Of a stretch of DNA of 12,446 bases, positions 1 to 7,279 are shown piece by piece. The first letter of the stretch is position 1; every line of letters begins with the position of its first letter. Origin of the DNA: Thermoplasmata archaeon. Its GTDB lineage: Archaea; Thermoplasmatota; Thermoplasmata; Thermoplasmatales; Thermoplasmataceae. The stretch covers positions 1 to 12,446 of the forward strand of contig JAKARU010000016.1 in NCBI GenBank assembly GCA_021819225.1, written 5' to 3'. The notes under the pieces were generated by a model. It had not been told where the DNA came from and made no database searches. It saw only the letters and a list, made by a program, of their open reading frames with translations. The translations under genes and the position numbers were made by a program.

Positions 1-272
1 TGGATTTGTTTTTTTTTTTTGTTATAATTTTAGGGATTTTATAGAGATTAATTAATGAGATACGCAATTTAAAATAAAAAAATTCACGTTTAGACGATGA
101 TTAATAAAATGGAGAATAAGTGAGTCATTTACGTTGAAATTGGGATGAATCACGGAATGTTAAATATCGGTTTACAACCTTTATAATATTGTTCAAATGG
201 TAAGTCTTAGAAGAGTTATTTAGTAGAAGTCCAGGTGTGTAATTGTAATTCAGGACGAAAAATTCATGCCGA

Positions 273-282
273 CATATATAAG
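273..282 (+). promoter_or_regulatory. Possible TATA box ahead of the 298-351 hairpin
   Basis: The sequence catatataag matches the archaeal TATA-box style seen elsewhere in this window. Its centre lies about 20-26 bases ahead of the first bases of the 298-351 hairpin, the spacing expected between a TATA box and a start of transcription. No purine-rich BRE is obvious just upstream (the bases are catgccgac), which weakens the call. Confidence 0.3.
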
Positions 283-297
283 ATAAAGACTAAAGTT

Positions 298-352
298 GTT
301 GCTTTCCAAATCAACAGAGGCAAGAGGTCATCTTGTTGATCGGGAAGCAACT
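298..352 (+). ncRNA. Candidate small structured RNA (two-part hairpin)
   Basis: Bases 298-307 (gttgctttcc) pair with 342-351 (gggaagcaac) over ten positions, one of them G-U. Inside, 310-316 (atcaaca) pairs perfectly with 334-340 (tgttgat), leaving a two-base by one-base internal loop between the stems and a 17-base terminal loop. An alternative inner stem pairs 321-325 (caaga) with 331-335 (tcttg). In such AT-rich DNA this much GC-containing pairing stands out. A TATA-like box sits at the right distance upstream, and a T-rich stretch at 456-465 could end a plus-strand transcript. I do not recognise the family: there is no clear C/D box pair and no ACA tail at the expected place. It could instead be a DNA-level inverted repeat or the 3' end of the minus-strand surface-protein transcript. 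Confidence 0.3.
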
Positions 353-443
353 TATGAATCAATGTTTATGAATTCTAATTAAGATTGTTGAATAAATTCA
401 TGGTTAGTTAAAATAAACTAATTAAAACCATCTTATTACATTA

Positions 444-455
444 TAAGCCGGCTTA
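444..455. repeat. 12-base perfect palindrome at the surface-gene stop codon
   Basis: TAAGCCGGCTTA reads the same on both strands and contains the TAA stop of the minus-strand surface-protein gene (453-455). On the plus strand it is followed by T-rich DNA (attctttttcc). It could be a weak termination hairpin for either strand or a protein-binding site. With no spare loop bases its stem would be only four pairs around a CCGG loop, so the role is uncertain. Confidence 0.35.
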
Positions 456-3002
456 ATTCTTTTTCCTGAATACGAAGAAACCAGCTGCAATACCTGCAAT
501 GATACCTGCTGCTGTACCTATTGCAATGAATAGATCATTTGAGGAACTAGGTTTTGATGTCACAACAGATGATATCTTAGTGAATGTAAGATTGACTGTT
601 ATGGAGGATCCATTCACAGTGATTATGATATGTGTACTGTTTCCGGTGAAGCTGGATGAATAACCTCTTGACATTGCAGTTATGTAGTATGTTCCGTTTG
701 GTAGATCAATTAGGTTGTTTGACTGGGATGCTTCGTATAGAGAGGAATTGTCCACTGCAATATACCATGTTGTACCGGAGGGGAGACCGGATTCTGTGAA
801 TGTGATCTGGTACTTTACTTCTGAGAATGCCACGGATGATGAATACGCAGAACCTGAGATTGTGAATTTACCGATTGATGGTGTTGACGAATATGTTCTT
901 CCTTTCATGGATGATACTGTGTAATGATAGGTCCCATTCGGTTCCAAGAAGGATATTGTATTCATTGTGCTGTGGAAGGATTGTCCACTGGAAAGGTTGA
1001 GGTACCATGTGGTGCCTGAGGGGAGACCGGATTCATTGAATGTTACCTGATACATCAGCTCTGAGAATGTGATGCTTACATTCTGAGATGCTCCATTGAC
1101 TTCTACTGAAGATGATGCTGAAGACGGTTCATAGCTCTTGTCTGGTGTTGCAATCATGTAGTTATATGTGCCATTAGTTAAGTAAACGGTATATGATGCT
1201 GTGTTGATTGGACCTGAGGATGCCATTTCCGATATGTTGACATACCATGATGTTCCTGATGGAAGTCCGGTTTCATTGAATGTGACTTGGAATGTTACCT
1301 CTGTAAATGTTATTGACGTGGACTGGTTTGCGCCTGAAATTGTGAAATTACCGCTTGATGGTGTTAACGAATATGTTCTTCCTTTCATGGATGATACCGT
1401 GTAATGATAGGTCCCATTCGGTTCCAAGAAGGATATTGTATTTGTTGTACTGTGGAAGGATTGTCCATTGGAGAGGTTTAGGTACCATGTGGTCGCTGAG
1501 GGTAGGCCTGACTCAGTGAAATTGACTTCGTACATGTTTTGTTGGAATTGTAGATTAACAATTTGATTGTTTGAAACGCTTATTTTTCCTGCTACTGGGA
1601 AGTAAGAATCATTAGAAGCTGAAGCATGGAAAGTGTATTCAGATTCTGTAAGAGGGATACATATCTCATTGGAATTCGATGAGAAGTTCCTTCCACCTAT
1701 TGACAGATTCCATTCTGTTTTCGAAGGGAGATTACTTTCTTTGAAAAGGACGTTATAGAAAGCTATACCAGTCGTCGAGCTTAGAATGGAAACTGTTCCA
1801 GAACCGCTATTAGCAACGTATATGTAATCATTGTAGGGATCGAATGCAATCGCGTATGGATTAGATTGAACGGGTATGTTCATGACAACAACATTAGACT
1901 GGTTGATCACAGAGACTGAATTATTAAGGTAACTATCAACATATATGTAATCATTGTAGGAATCAAACCCAATTGCTACAGGACAGTATTCAACGGAGAT
2001 GTTCTTTACAACAACATTTGACTGGTTGATCACAGAGACTGAATTACTTCCGGCGTTAGCTACATAAATATAATCATTATAAGGATCGAATGCAAGTCCG
2101 TGTGGTTCGTATTTAACAGATATGTTCTTTACAACAACATTAGACTGGTTGATCACAGAGACTGAATTACTTCCGGCGTTAGCTACATAAATATAATCAT
2201 TATAAGGATCGAATGCAATTGCAAGCGGAGCAATTTGCACAGATATGTTCATAATCATGACGTTAGACTGGTTGATAACAGAGACTGTATTATTGACTTG
2301 ATTAATCACATAGACGTAATCGTTATAGGGATCGAAAGCAAGTGCACAGGGATACCTTTGATCAGATATGTTCATAATCACGACATTAGACTGGTTGAGA
2401 ACAGAGACTGATTTGGTTCCAGCTTCAATGACATAAACATAATGATTGAAAGGATCAAATGTGACACCAAGAGGACCTGACATATCTGGGATAGTTTGAA
2501 CCACTCTGTTAGAAGGACTTATGACTGAAACAGAATTACTATTATCGTTGCTGACGTACACATAATTGTTGAAAGAATCAAACGCGATTCCTTCGGGTGT
2601 AGATTGAACGCTTAAATTTCCTATATACTGGTTCTGTGTGAAATAAACACTTACATTTGTTCCAGAAGTATTTACAAAAAATGTATTGTTATAAGCACTA
2701 TCCCATGAAAATCCGCTGACCCGAGTTGCTGCAGTAAAATTGTATTCCCCATATTGCAGCGAGAAAGTTATCAGGTCTGATGAGGATGTGTATGTTATAC
2801 CAGATACTGTGACACTCCATACGGAAGACATTGGCAATCCGTTTTCGTGCATGTATACATTATATCCAGTTTCAACTGAAGAGGTCATATACTGCGTTGG
2901 AGCGTTTGTTGCGGTACTACCTGGTATTATCCAGGCAGACATAGAAGAAAAGAAAAGAGCACTTATACATATTGTTAAAAGCAATCTTTTGTTAATTTTC
3001 AT
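453..3002 (-). CDS. Giant surface protein: seven-bladed propeller plus ESGLP-type modules, membrane anchored
   Basis: This 849-residue protein is very likely exported and held on the cell surface. Residues 1-25 form a signal peptide (KINKR, then a hydrophobic run). A first module of about 80 residues (about 45-125) carries an 'ENGLP' motif. Seven repeats of about 41 residues (about 130-412), each with 'FDPYNDYIYV' then 'SVSVINQSNV', are the YVTN/NHL-like repeat type and give a complete seven-bladed beta-propeller. Five further modules (about 413-810) begin with 'ESGLPSGTTW'-like motifs. Residues about 824-846 are a transmembrane helix ending in RKKN, so the bulk is outside. There are many NxS/NxT sequons, consistent with heavy N-glycosylation. 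The ATG at 3002 is preferred over a TTG at 3014 because the TATA box at 3022-3030 places the transcript start near 3001. The role is not known: adhesion, cell-cell contact or ligand binding are possible. No protease motif is visible. Confidence 0.85.
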   Translation of the reverse strand: MKINKRLLLTICISALFFSSMSAWIIPGSTATNAPTQYMTSSVETGYNVYMHENGLPMSSVWSVTVSGITYTSSSDLITFSLQYGEYNFTAATRVSGFSWDSAYNNTFFVNTSGTNVSVYFTQNQYIGNLSVQSTPEGIAFDSFNNYVYVSNDNSNSVSVISPSNRVVQTIPDMSGPLGVTFDPFNHYVYVIEAGTKSVSVLNQSNVVIMNISDQRYPCALAFDPYNDYVYVINQVNNTVSVINQSNVMIMNISVQIAPLAIAFDPYNDYIYVANAGSNSVSVINQSNVVVKNISVKYEPHGLAFDPYNDYIYVANAGSNSVSVINQSNVVVKNISVEYCPVAIGFDSYNDYIYVDSYLNNSVSVINQSNVVVMNIPVQSNPYAIAFDPYNDYIYVANSGSGTVSILSSTTGIAFYNVLFKESNLPSKTEWNLSIGGRNFSSNSNEICIPLTESEYTFHASASNDSYFPVAGKISVSNNQIVNLQFQQNMYEVNFTESGLPSATTWYLNLSNGQSFHSTTNTISFLEPNGTYHYTVSSMKGRTYSLTPSSGNFTISGANQSTSITFTEVTFQVTFNETGLPSGTSWYVNISEMASSGPINTASYTVYLTNGTYNYMIATPDKSYEPSSASSSVEVNGASQNVSITFSELMYQVTFNESGLPSGTTWYLNLSSGQSFHSTMNTISFLEPNGTYHYTVSSMKGRTYSSTPSIGKFTISGSAYSSSVAFSEVKYQITFTESGLPSGTTWYIAVDNSSLYEASQSNNLIDLPNGTYYITAMSRGYSSSFTGNSTHIIITVNGSSITVNLTFTKISSVVTSKPSSSNDLFIAIGTAAGIIAGIAAGFFVFRKKN
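861..1020 (-). repeat. Copy 1 of a 480-base-period repeat inside the surface gene
   Basis: This segment matches 1341-1500 with about a dozen mismatches over 160 bases at an offset of exactly 480 bases. It encodes much of one ESGLP module (for example FLEPNGTYHYTVSSMKGRTY). The period equals two 80-residue modules, so a two-module unit was probably duplicated. Confidence 0.85.
1341..1500 (-). repeat. Copy 2 of the 480-base-period repeat
   Basis: This is the partner of 861-1020. It encodes a nearly identical module, while the module between the two copies is clearly diverged. That pattern suggests a recent duplication or gene conversion rather than old tandem repeats drifting evenly. Confidence 0.85.
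2001..2095 (-). repeat. Propeller-blade DNA repeat, copy 1
   Basis: These 95 bases match 2124-2218 with a single mismatch (t2019 against a2142), a period of 123 bases or 41 codons. They encode one nearly full propeller blade. The neighbouring blades share the protein motif but differ far more at DNA level. Confidence 0.9.
2124..2218 (-). repeat. Propeller-blade DNA repeat, copy 2
   Basis: This is the second copy of the blade repeat. The near identity at silent positions points to a very recent tandem duplication or conversion event. Confidence 0.9.
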
Positions 3003-3021
3003 TGTTGGCGTCAACTTATTA

Positions 3022-3030
3022 TTATATAAA
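3022..3030 (-). promoter_or_regulatory. TATA box of the surface-protein gene
   Basis: Read on the minus strand, the bases are tttatataa, directly preceded by the purine-rich aaaaagaa, a good BRE. The centre lies about 25 bases from the ATG at 3002, implying a leaderless mRNA. The TTG at 3014 would then lie upstream of the transcript start. Confidence 0.65.
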
Positions 3031-3491
3031 TTCTTTTTTCTAATTTACGGCTGGATACAGTTCATAAATTTAGAATGCTCGTATTCATCGAGGAAAATCT
3101 CTCATTTCTAAAAGTAAAATTCAATTTGCATCGTCCACTTTTTTAAAAAATTAACCTTCTCACCCAAAGTTAGTAGATGGCAGGAAATTTTGGAATGTAG
3201 TCTCATACCAAAAGTGATAACATTTGATCCTAGTTTTAGAGTTTTAACTCTCTTCAGGGGATTATATCGTTTCTATATTTTGATAATGAAATATAACCTC
3301 TTATTTAGGTCTGGATTTTAGAGATATTCGTTCTTCAGGAAATTCTAGCAATTATCTTCTAAAGCCAGAATTCCTGTAAACATTGTAAATAGAATTTTGG
3401 GCAATTTTTTCCCCATTAAAAATAAAATATAACCCTTCGAATGCATTGTGGGAATTTCAATTGGTTAACTGATTAGAGTTTCGTTAATAAG
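3031..3491. other. Intergenic region between divergent surface-protein and cbiA promoters
   Basis: I see no gene in this AT-rich stretch of about 460 bases. It contains a short inverted repeat at 3238-3251 (agagtt, tt, aactct) and a longer hairpin at 3336-3376. The flanking genes diverge from it, so it may carry regulatory sites for both. It could also be the remains of a lost gene, but no decayed protein match is recognisable. Confidence 0.5.
3336..3376. repeat. Imperfect inverted repeat or hairpin in the intergenic region
   Basis: Bases 3336-3346 (caggaaattct) pair with 3367-3376 (agaattcctg) over ten base pairs with one bulged A, around a loop of 20 bases. It is too far from either neighbouring start to be a simple core-promoter element. 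It may be a regulator site, a small RNA stem or chance. Confidence 0.4.
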
Positions 3492-3500
3492 TTAGATATA
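3492..3500 (+). promoter_or_regulatory. TATA box of cbiA
   Basis: ttagatata is centred about 27 bases before the TTG start at 3524, so transcription should begin at or next to the start codon, giving a leaderless mRNA. The spacing supports the unusual TTG start. Confidence 0.5.
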
Positions 3501-3523
3501 CTGTAAGATGATAGTTTGATAAC

Positions 3524-4792
3524 TTGAAAGCGATAGGAATAACATCAGCCTTTACTGGATCTGGAAAAACACTTGTCACAATGGGCTTACTCAACAAATA
3601 TAAAAACTCTGTAGGTGTTAAAATTGGGCCTGATTACATAGATGGTATGTTCCATACAAACATATCGGGAAATAGAACTCCGAATCTAGACCGCTGGATT
3701 CAGGGAAAAAAATGGCGCAATTTTATTTCTTTAATACCAGAAAATACTCAAGTAATCGTTGTTGAAGGTGTAATGGGTCTATTCGATTCTGGAATGGAAA
3801 TCGATTTGAGCTCTCACTGGTATTTCAATGCACTTGGTATTCCATACATACTTGTCATTGATGTTGAGAAGATGGCTGAATCTGCGTACGCTATGTCAAA
3901 AGGTTTTTTAGGCAAACGTTGTGCTGGTGTTATTATTAACAATTTTTACTCGGAAAAACATTTAGCAATGGTTTCAAGAAACTTCATAAAAAATGGTGTC
4001 AAAATACTTGCTTCGATACCACATAATGATAAATTGAAAATTGAGGAGAGGCACCTTGGCCTGCATCTACCAGACGAGATTCCAGACCTCCCGGAAAAAG
4101 CAAAAATTTTATCCTCATATATTCCAGATGACTTGATCCAGTCATTTGGGAACATAAATTCAGATATTAAACAGGAGAGGAAAACCATACCTACAACAAG
4201 AAAGAAGATAAAAGTAGCCATGGATGAGGCATTCAGCTTTTATTACGCAGATTCTCTTGCTTTCTTGAATAGGATAGGCGATGTCGAATTTTTCTCCCCA
4301 CTTTCTGGTGAAAGCTGTGATAATTCATCACTTATCTACATTGGAGGGGGGTATCCAGAACTTTATGCAGAAGATATCTCAAAGAGCAGATTTATCAGGG
4401 ATCTGAAAACTGAGTTTCTTGCTGGAACTCCTATAATTGCTGAATGCGGCGGGATGATGGTAACATTGGACTCGCTTATAACAGATAATGGAAAATACAG
4501 GATGGCAGGCATATTTTCAGGTTCTTCAAGGATGGGAAAAATACCTTCCATTTCATATACCAAGCTTGTTGGCATTGACAAATCACTCCTTTTCAGAAAG
4601 GGCGAGGTTGCATATGGACATGAATTTCATTACAGCCGTACCGAGACATCAGAAAATTTAGTAATGAAGAATATCAGAGGGAATGGAATAAACGGAAGGG
4701 ATGTTTTATATAAATCAAACATACAGGCATCATATTCACACTTCAGTCTAGAAAGATATGGCAGGCGTTTGCTTAATATTTTAAACGGATAA
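3524..4792 (+). CDS. cbiA: Cobyrinate a,c-diamide synthase (CbiA/CobB family)
   Basis: The enzyme uses ATP and glutamine-derived ammonia to amidate the a and c carboxylates of cobyrinate in cobalamin synthesis, in the cytoplasm. The 422-residue protein has the full family layout: P-loop TGSGKT (11-16), KIGPDYID (33-40), NLDRW (54-58), EGVMGLFD (81-88), RHLGL (176-180), then a class I glutamine amidotransferase domain from about 229 with GGGYPEL (274-280), nucleophile Cys308 in AECGG, GHEFHYS (365-371) and the likely catalytic His406. Families run to about 450 residues, so it is complete. The TTG start is forced: an in-frame TAG lies at 3512-3514, and the next Met would delete the P-loop. The homologous CfbB acts on Ni-sirohydrochlorin for F430, but no methanogen gene is seen here, and the cobalamin-type transporter nearby favours CbiA. 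The gene is more AT-rich than those at the right end. Confidence 0.9.
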   Translation: MKAIGITSAFTGSGKTLVTMGLLNKYKNSVGVKIGPDYIDGMFHTNISGNRTPNLDRWIQGKKWRNFISLIPENTQVIVVEGVMGLFDSGMEIDLSSHWYFNALGIPYILVIDVEKMAESAYAMSKGFLGKRCAGVIINNFYSEKHLAMVSRNFIKNGVKILASIPHNDKLKIEERHLGLHLPDEIPDLPEKAKILSSYIPDDLIQSFGNINSDIKQERKTIPTTRKKIKVAMDEAFSFYYADSLAFLNRIGDVEFFSPLSGESCDNSSLIYIGGGYPELYAEDISKSRFIRDLKTEFLAGTPIIAECGGMMVTLDSLITDNGKYRMAGIFSGSSRMGKIPSISYTKLVGIDKSLLFRKGEVAYGHEFHYSRTETSENLVMKNIRGNGINGRDVLYKSNIQASYSHFSLERYGRRLLNILNG

Positions 4793-4840
4793 TTAGGCTG
4801 AGTCTGGGATTAGTAATCCATAGCGATTGAAAACATACTC

Positions 4841-4849
4841 TCTATAAAT
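4841..4849 (+). promoter_or_regulatory. TATA box of the histidine phosphatase gene
   Basis: tctataaat is centred about 27 bases upstream of the ATG at 4873, implying a leaderless mRNA starting at that ATG rather than at the second in-frame ATG at 4888. It also means this gene need not depend on read-through from cbiA. Confidence 0.6.
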
Positions 4850-4872
4850 CGCAATGCTATTTCCTTTTTAAT

Positions 4873-5472
4873 ATGGGTACAGACGACATGGAGTTAACCC
4901 TGTTAAGGCATGGAGAAACGGTCGCGAATGCAAAAGGCGAATGGCAGGGTTCCACTGATTCAGATCTAACCGAATCTGGAAAACTTGAGTTAGTCAAAGT
5001 TGCAACATCAATTCTTCCAAAAAATATAGACGTAATTCTACACAGTGGAATGGGCCGATCAATAAAAACTGCTGAAATCATATCCAGAATAATTGGTATT
5101 CAAAGAATGATCTGTTTTGATATAATAAGGGATAGGAACCTGGGAGCTGGGGAGGGTATGACATCTGCAGGTGTTATGGAAGTCTTCGGTCTAAAATTTA
5201 CCAATATACTGGACAATACAATAGACCAACTACCAGGTGCTGAAAGCGTAGAAGAACTGAAAAATAGAGTCGAGATGGCACGGAATTTAATTTGTAGTGA
5301 ATTTAGGGGAAGAAACGTACTTGCAGTATCTCATGGAGGCTTTATCAGGATGTTCTATAGATTATACATAGGTGATCCGCACGGGATAAGATTCACAAAC
5401 TGTTCATTTATCAGGGTGAGAATGAATGCGACAAAAACAGATCTTCTGGAAGAGAGCGTAATGTATCTTTAA
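4873..5472 (+). CDS. Histidine phosphatase family enzyme, candidate alpha-ribazole phosphatase (CobC-like)
   Basis: This 199-residue cytoplasmic enzyme belongs to the phosphoglycerate mutase/phosphatase branch. It shows LLRHGET with catalytic His13, Arg62 in HSGMGRSIKTA, Glu94 in GAGEGMT and the second active-site motif SHGG with His154. The middle motif resembles the short phosphatase form of CobC rather than the ERHYG form of glycolytic dPGM. It lies 80 bases after cbiA and abuts btuD tail to tail, which supports a role in removing phosphate from alpha-ribazole phosphate during nucleotide-loop assembly of cobalamin. The alternative is a phosphoglycerate mutase or a general phosphatase; a cofactor-dependent mutase is known in Thermoplasma. 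The family call is secure and the substrate is inferred from context. A shorter start at 4888 is possible. Confidence 0.85.
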   Translation: MGTDDMELTLLRHGETVANAKGEWQGSTDSDLTESGKLELVKVATSILPKNIDVILHSGMGRSIKTAEIISRIIGIQRMICFDIIRDRNLGAGEGMTSAGVMEVFGLKFTNILDNTIDQLPGAESVEELKNRVEMARNLICSEFRGRNVLAVSHGGFIRMFYRLYIGDPHGIRFTNCSFIRVRMNATKTDLLEESVMYL

Positions 5473-6222
5473 TCACTGCCTGGTTGCAATTATTCTAGTT
5501 CCTGTCTTGCCCTCATCAAGCAAAAATTTTGCTGAATAAATGGTTTCCAGAACATCAGGAATTAAAACTTCATTCGATTTACCATATGCTATCTGTTTTC
5601 CTGACTTAAGCAGAAGAACTCGATCGCATGTATCTCTAAGCTTATTCAGGTCATGAAATATAGTAATTATGAGTTTCCCAGAAGATGAGAGTTTCTTGAT
5701 TTCGTTAAAGAGGAAGATTTCCTTGTCTATGTCAAGAAAAGTGTCAGGCTCGTCCATCACAATTATATCTGACCCCTGGTGCACGGCTCCCGCAAACATT
5801 ACTATCCTCTTTTCTCCCCCGCTTAATGTGTTAAAATCCCTGTGCTTTAAGGAATTAAGGCCGAAGTATTCTATCAGATCCGATAGAGATTCATTTCTGT
5901 CAACCATACTGTATTCGGATGCCAGTAACACATCCTGTACCGAAAGATTCAACGGGGAAAACAATGATTGTGGAAGATAGGATATCCTTCTTGAAATCTC
6001 TCTCTGCGTAATGGTACCTATATTTTTACCGTCAATTATGACTGATCCATTCGCAGGCTTAAGCAGACCAAGGATAAGCCTTATCAGAGTGGACTTGCCT
6101 GATCCATTTGGCCCTCCAATACCGAATACCTCTCCTCTGTCCGCTTTGAATGATACTGGACCGAGTGAAAATGATCCGTTACGATATCTAAGAGAACTAA
6201 CTTCAATCTGAATAATAACCAC
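5473..6222 (-). CDS. btuD: ABC importer ATP-binding protein, cobalamin/iron-chelate type (BtuD)
   Basis: This 249-residue ATPase should power uptake of a corrinoid or another metal chelate through the BtuC-like permease. All nucleotide-binding motifs are intact: Walker A GPNGSGKST (37-45), Q-loop Gln85, signature LSGGE (133-137), Walker B IIVMDEP with Glu158, D-loop FLD and switch His190. The GTG start at 6222 overlaps the end of btuC by 20 bases, so the two are translated from one mRNA. Its TGA stop (5473-5475) directly abuts the TAA of the convergent phosphatase gene, leaving no room for a separate terminator. The FecE/BtuD family also serves siderophores and heme; the neighbouring corrin genes favour cobalamin. 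No cobalamin riboswitch is seen. Confidence 0.85.
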   Translation of the reverse strand: MVIIQIEVSSLRYRNGSFSLGPVSFKADRGEVFGIGGPNGSGKSTLIRLILGLLKPANGSVIIDGKNIGTITQREISRRISYLPQSLFSPLNLSVQDVLLASEYSMVDRNESLSDLIEYFGLNSLKHRDFNTLSGGEKRIVMFAGAVHQGSDIIVMDEPDTFLDIDKEIFLFNEIKKLSSSGKLIITIFHDLNKLRDTCDRVLLLKSGKQIAYGKSNEVLIPDVLETIYSAKFLLDEGKTGTRIIATRQ

Positions 6223-7279
6223 CTGCCAGCCTTCTTAACAAGTATATGAAAAATGGAACTCCTATAATACCAGTCACGATCCCAATGGGGACAACACGAG
6301 GTAATATTATCAGCCTAGCAATGTCATACGCTACAACAAGAAAAATGGCACCAAATATGGCAGACGCTGGTATAACTTTGCGGTTGCTACCACCATATAT
6401 CAGCCGGGAAATATGGGGTGTAATTAGTCCCACGAAGCCTATCAAACCTGAAATAGATACCGCCGCTGATACACTTAATGTCACAAGTACAAGAGCAATC
6501 AGTTTAAGTCCTTCAACATTTACACCTACACTTTTAGCATATTCCTCACCGAGCTGGATTGTGTCAAGTTCCCTTGCATACATCCCTATTATTATCATGC
6601 TGACGATACTTAGAATTGCAACTGGTATCAGGGATTTCCAAGTTATGTTTTCAACAGATCCCATCAACCAGAAAAAGACCTCACTAGCACCTTCAAGGCT
6701 TGGACTCGTATAAAGAAGGAACGCCACGATAGAGGATATGAAAACACTAACTGCAATTCCCGTAAGCAGAAGATAAAGAACGGGTACCCTTCGGCTTCTG
6801 AGCGAGAAAACATAGATTGCCAGAACGATTGCAACAGAAAAAACAAATGCTAGCGTCTGAAGCGTGTAGAAGCCGAATATTGTCACTCCCAATGCAATTG
6901 CAAGAACAGCACCTAGTGCTGCTCCGCTGGATATGCCAATCATATAGGGTTCAGTGATAGGATTCTTGAAAACACTCTGTATGGTTGCACCGCCTACCCC
7001 AAGAACTGCTCCAATAATGATTGCGCCAACTATGTGCGGTCCTCTTAAATCAATTATAATTTCCCTCTGGATATTTGTAGTACTACCTGCAAAAATATGA
7101 CCTGCAAATGGTATCTGGGCTAACACAACCCTCATTACAGTAAGTGGAGGGATATAAACTGCCCCTATAAATGCAGAGAAAAGTGAAATCAAAATGAGGA
7201 TCAAAATAGATAAAGAAAAAATAATGAATTTTCTCCTTGGAATATCTTTCCTGTATTCCTTAATCCAGGCCAGATTCAT
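6203..7279 (-). CDS. btuC: ABC importer permease, FecCD/BtuC family
   Basis: This 358-residue integral membrane protein forms the channel of the importer as a homodimer. It shows the FecCD hallmarks: RGPHIVGAIIIG followed by GVGGATIQ (79-101), NPITEP with IGISSGAALG (106-123), WLMGS (204-208), GEEYAKSVGVNV (244-255), GLIGFVGLITPHISRL (278-293), which includes the loop that contacts the ATPase, and the last membrane helix near 333-348. About ten hydrophobic helices can be traced. The basic N-terminus (KEYRKDIPRRK) before the first helix is probably cytoplasmic. The ATG at 7279 shares one base with the btuF stop (TGATG), so translation is likely coupled. Substrate is inferred as for btuD. Confidence 0.88.
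   Translation of the reverse strand: MNLAWIKEYRKDIPRRKFIIFSLSILILILISLFSAFIGAVYIPPLTVMRVVLAQIPFAGHIFAGSTTNIQREIIIDLRGPHIVGAIIIGAVLGVGGATIQSVFKNPITEPYMIGISSGAALGAVLAIALGVTIFGFYTLQTLAFVFSVAIVLAIYVFSLRSRRVPVLYLLLTGIAVSVFISSIVAFLLYTSPSLEGASEVFFWLMGSVENITWKSLIPVAILSIVSMIIIGMYARELDTIQLGEEYAKSVGVNVEGLKLIALVLVTLSVSAAVSISGLIGFVGLITPHISRLIYGGSNRKVIPASAIFGAIFLVVAYDIARLIILPRVVPIGIVTGIIGVPFFIYLLRRLAGGYYSD

Larger units (their letters stand above)
1..452. other. AT-rich gene-free stretch at the left edge
   Basis: I find no convincing coding region here on either strand. The DNA is very AT-rich, starting with an uninterrupted run of 12 T (9-20), which could be the terminator of a plus-strand gene lying outside the window. 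The only ordered elements are a TATA-like box at 273-282, the two-part hairpin at 298-351, a small hairpin (404-409 pairing with 416-421) and a 12-base perfect palindrome at 444-455 that runs into the stop codon of the surface-protein gene. Confidence 0.6.

Noticed and set aside
298..351. Hairpin read as a CRISPR repeat or transposon end
   Set aside because: It occurs once in the window, has no spacer array, and no transposase or target-site duplication is present.
715..924. Plus-strand open frames inside the surface-protein gene (also 1201-1404 and 2740-3111)
   Set aside because: They lie antisense to a protein with clear repeats and a signal peptide. The first two resemble each other only because the gene underneath is repeated. 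No known domain is visible in them.
2001..2218. Near-identical repeats read as a CRISPR-like or satellite array
   Set aside because: The period is a whole number of codons and the repeats are in frame, encoding propeller blades of one protein.
3003..3014. TTG at 3014 as the start of the surface protein
   Set aside because: The TATA box at 3022-3030 is only about 12 bases from it, so the transcript would begin after it. The ATG at 3002 gives a standard signal peptide.
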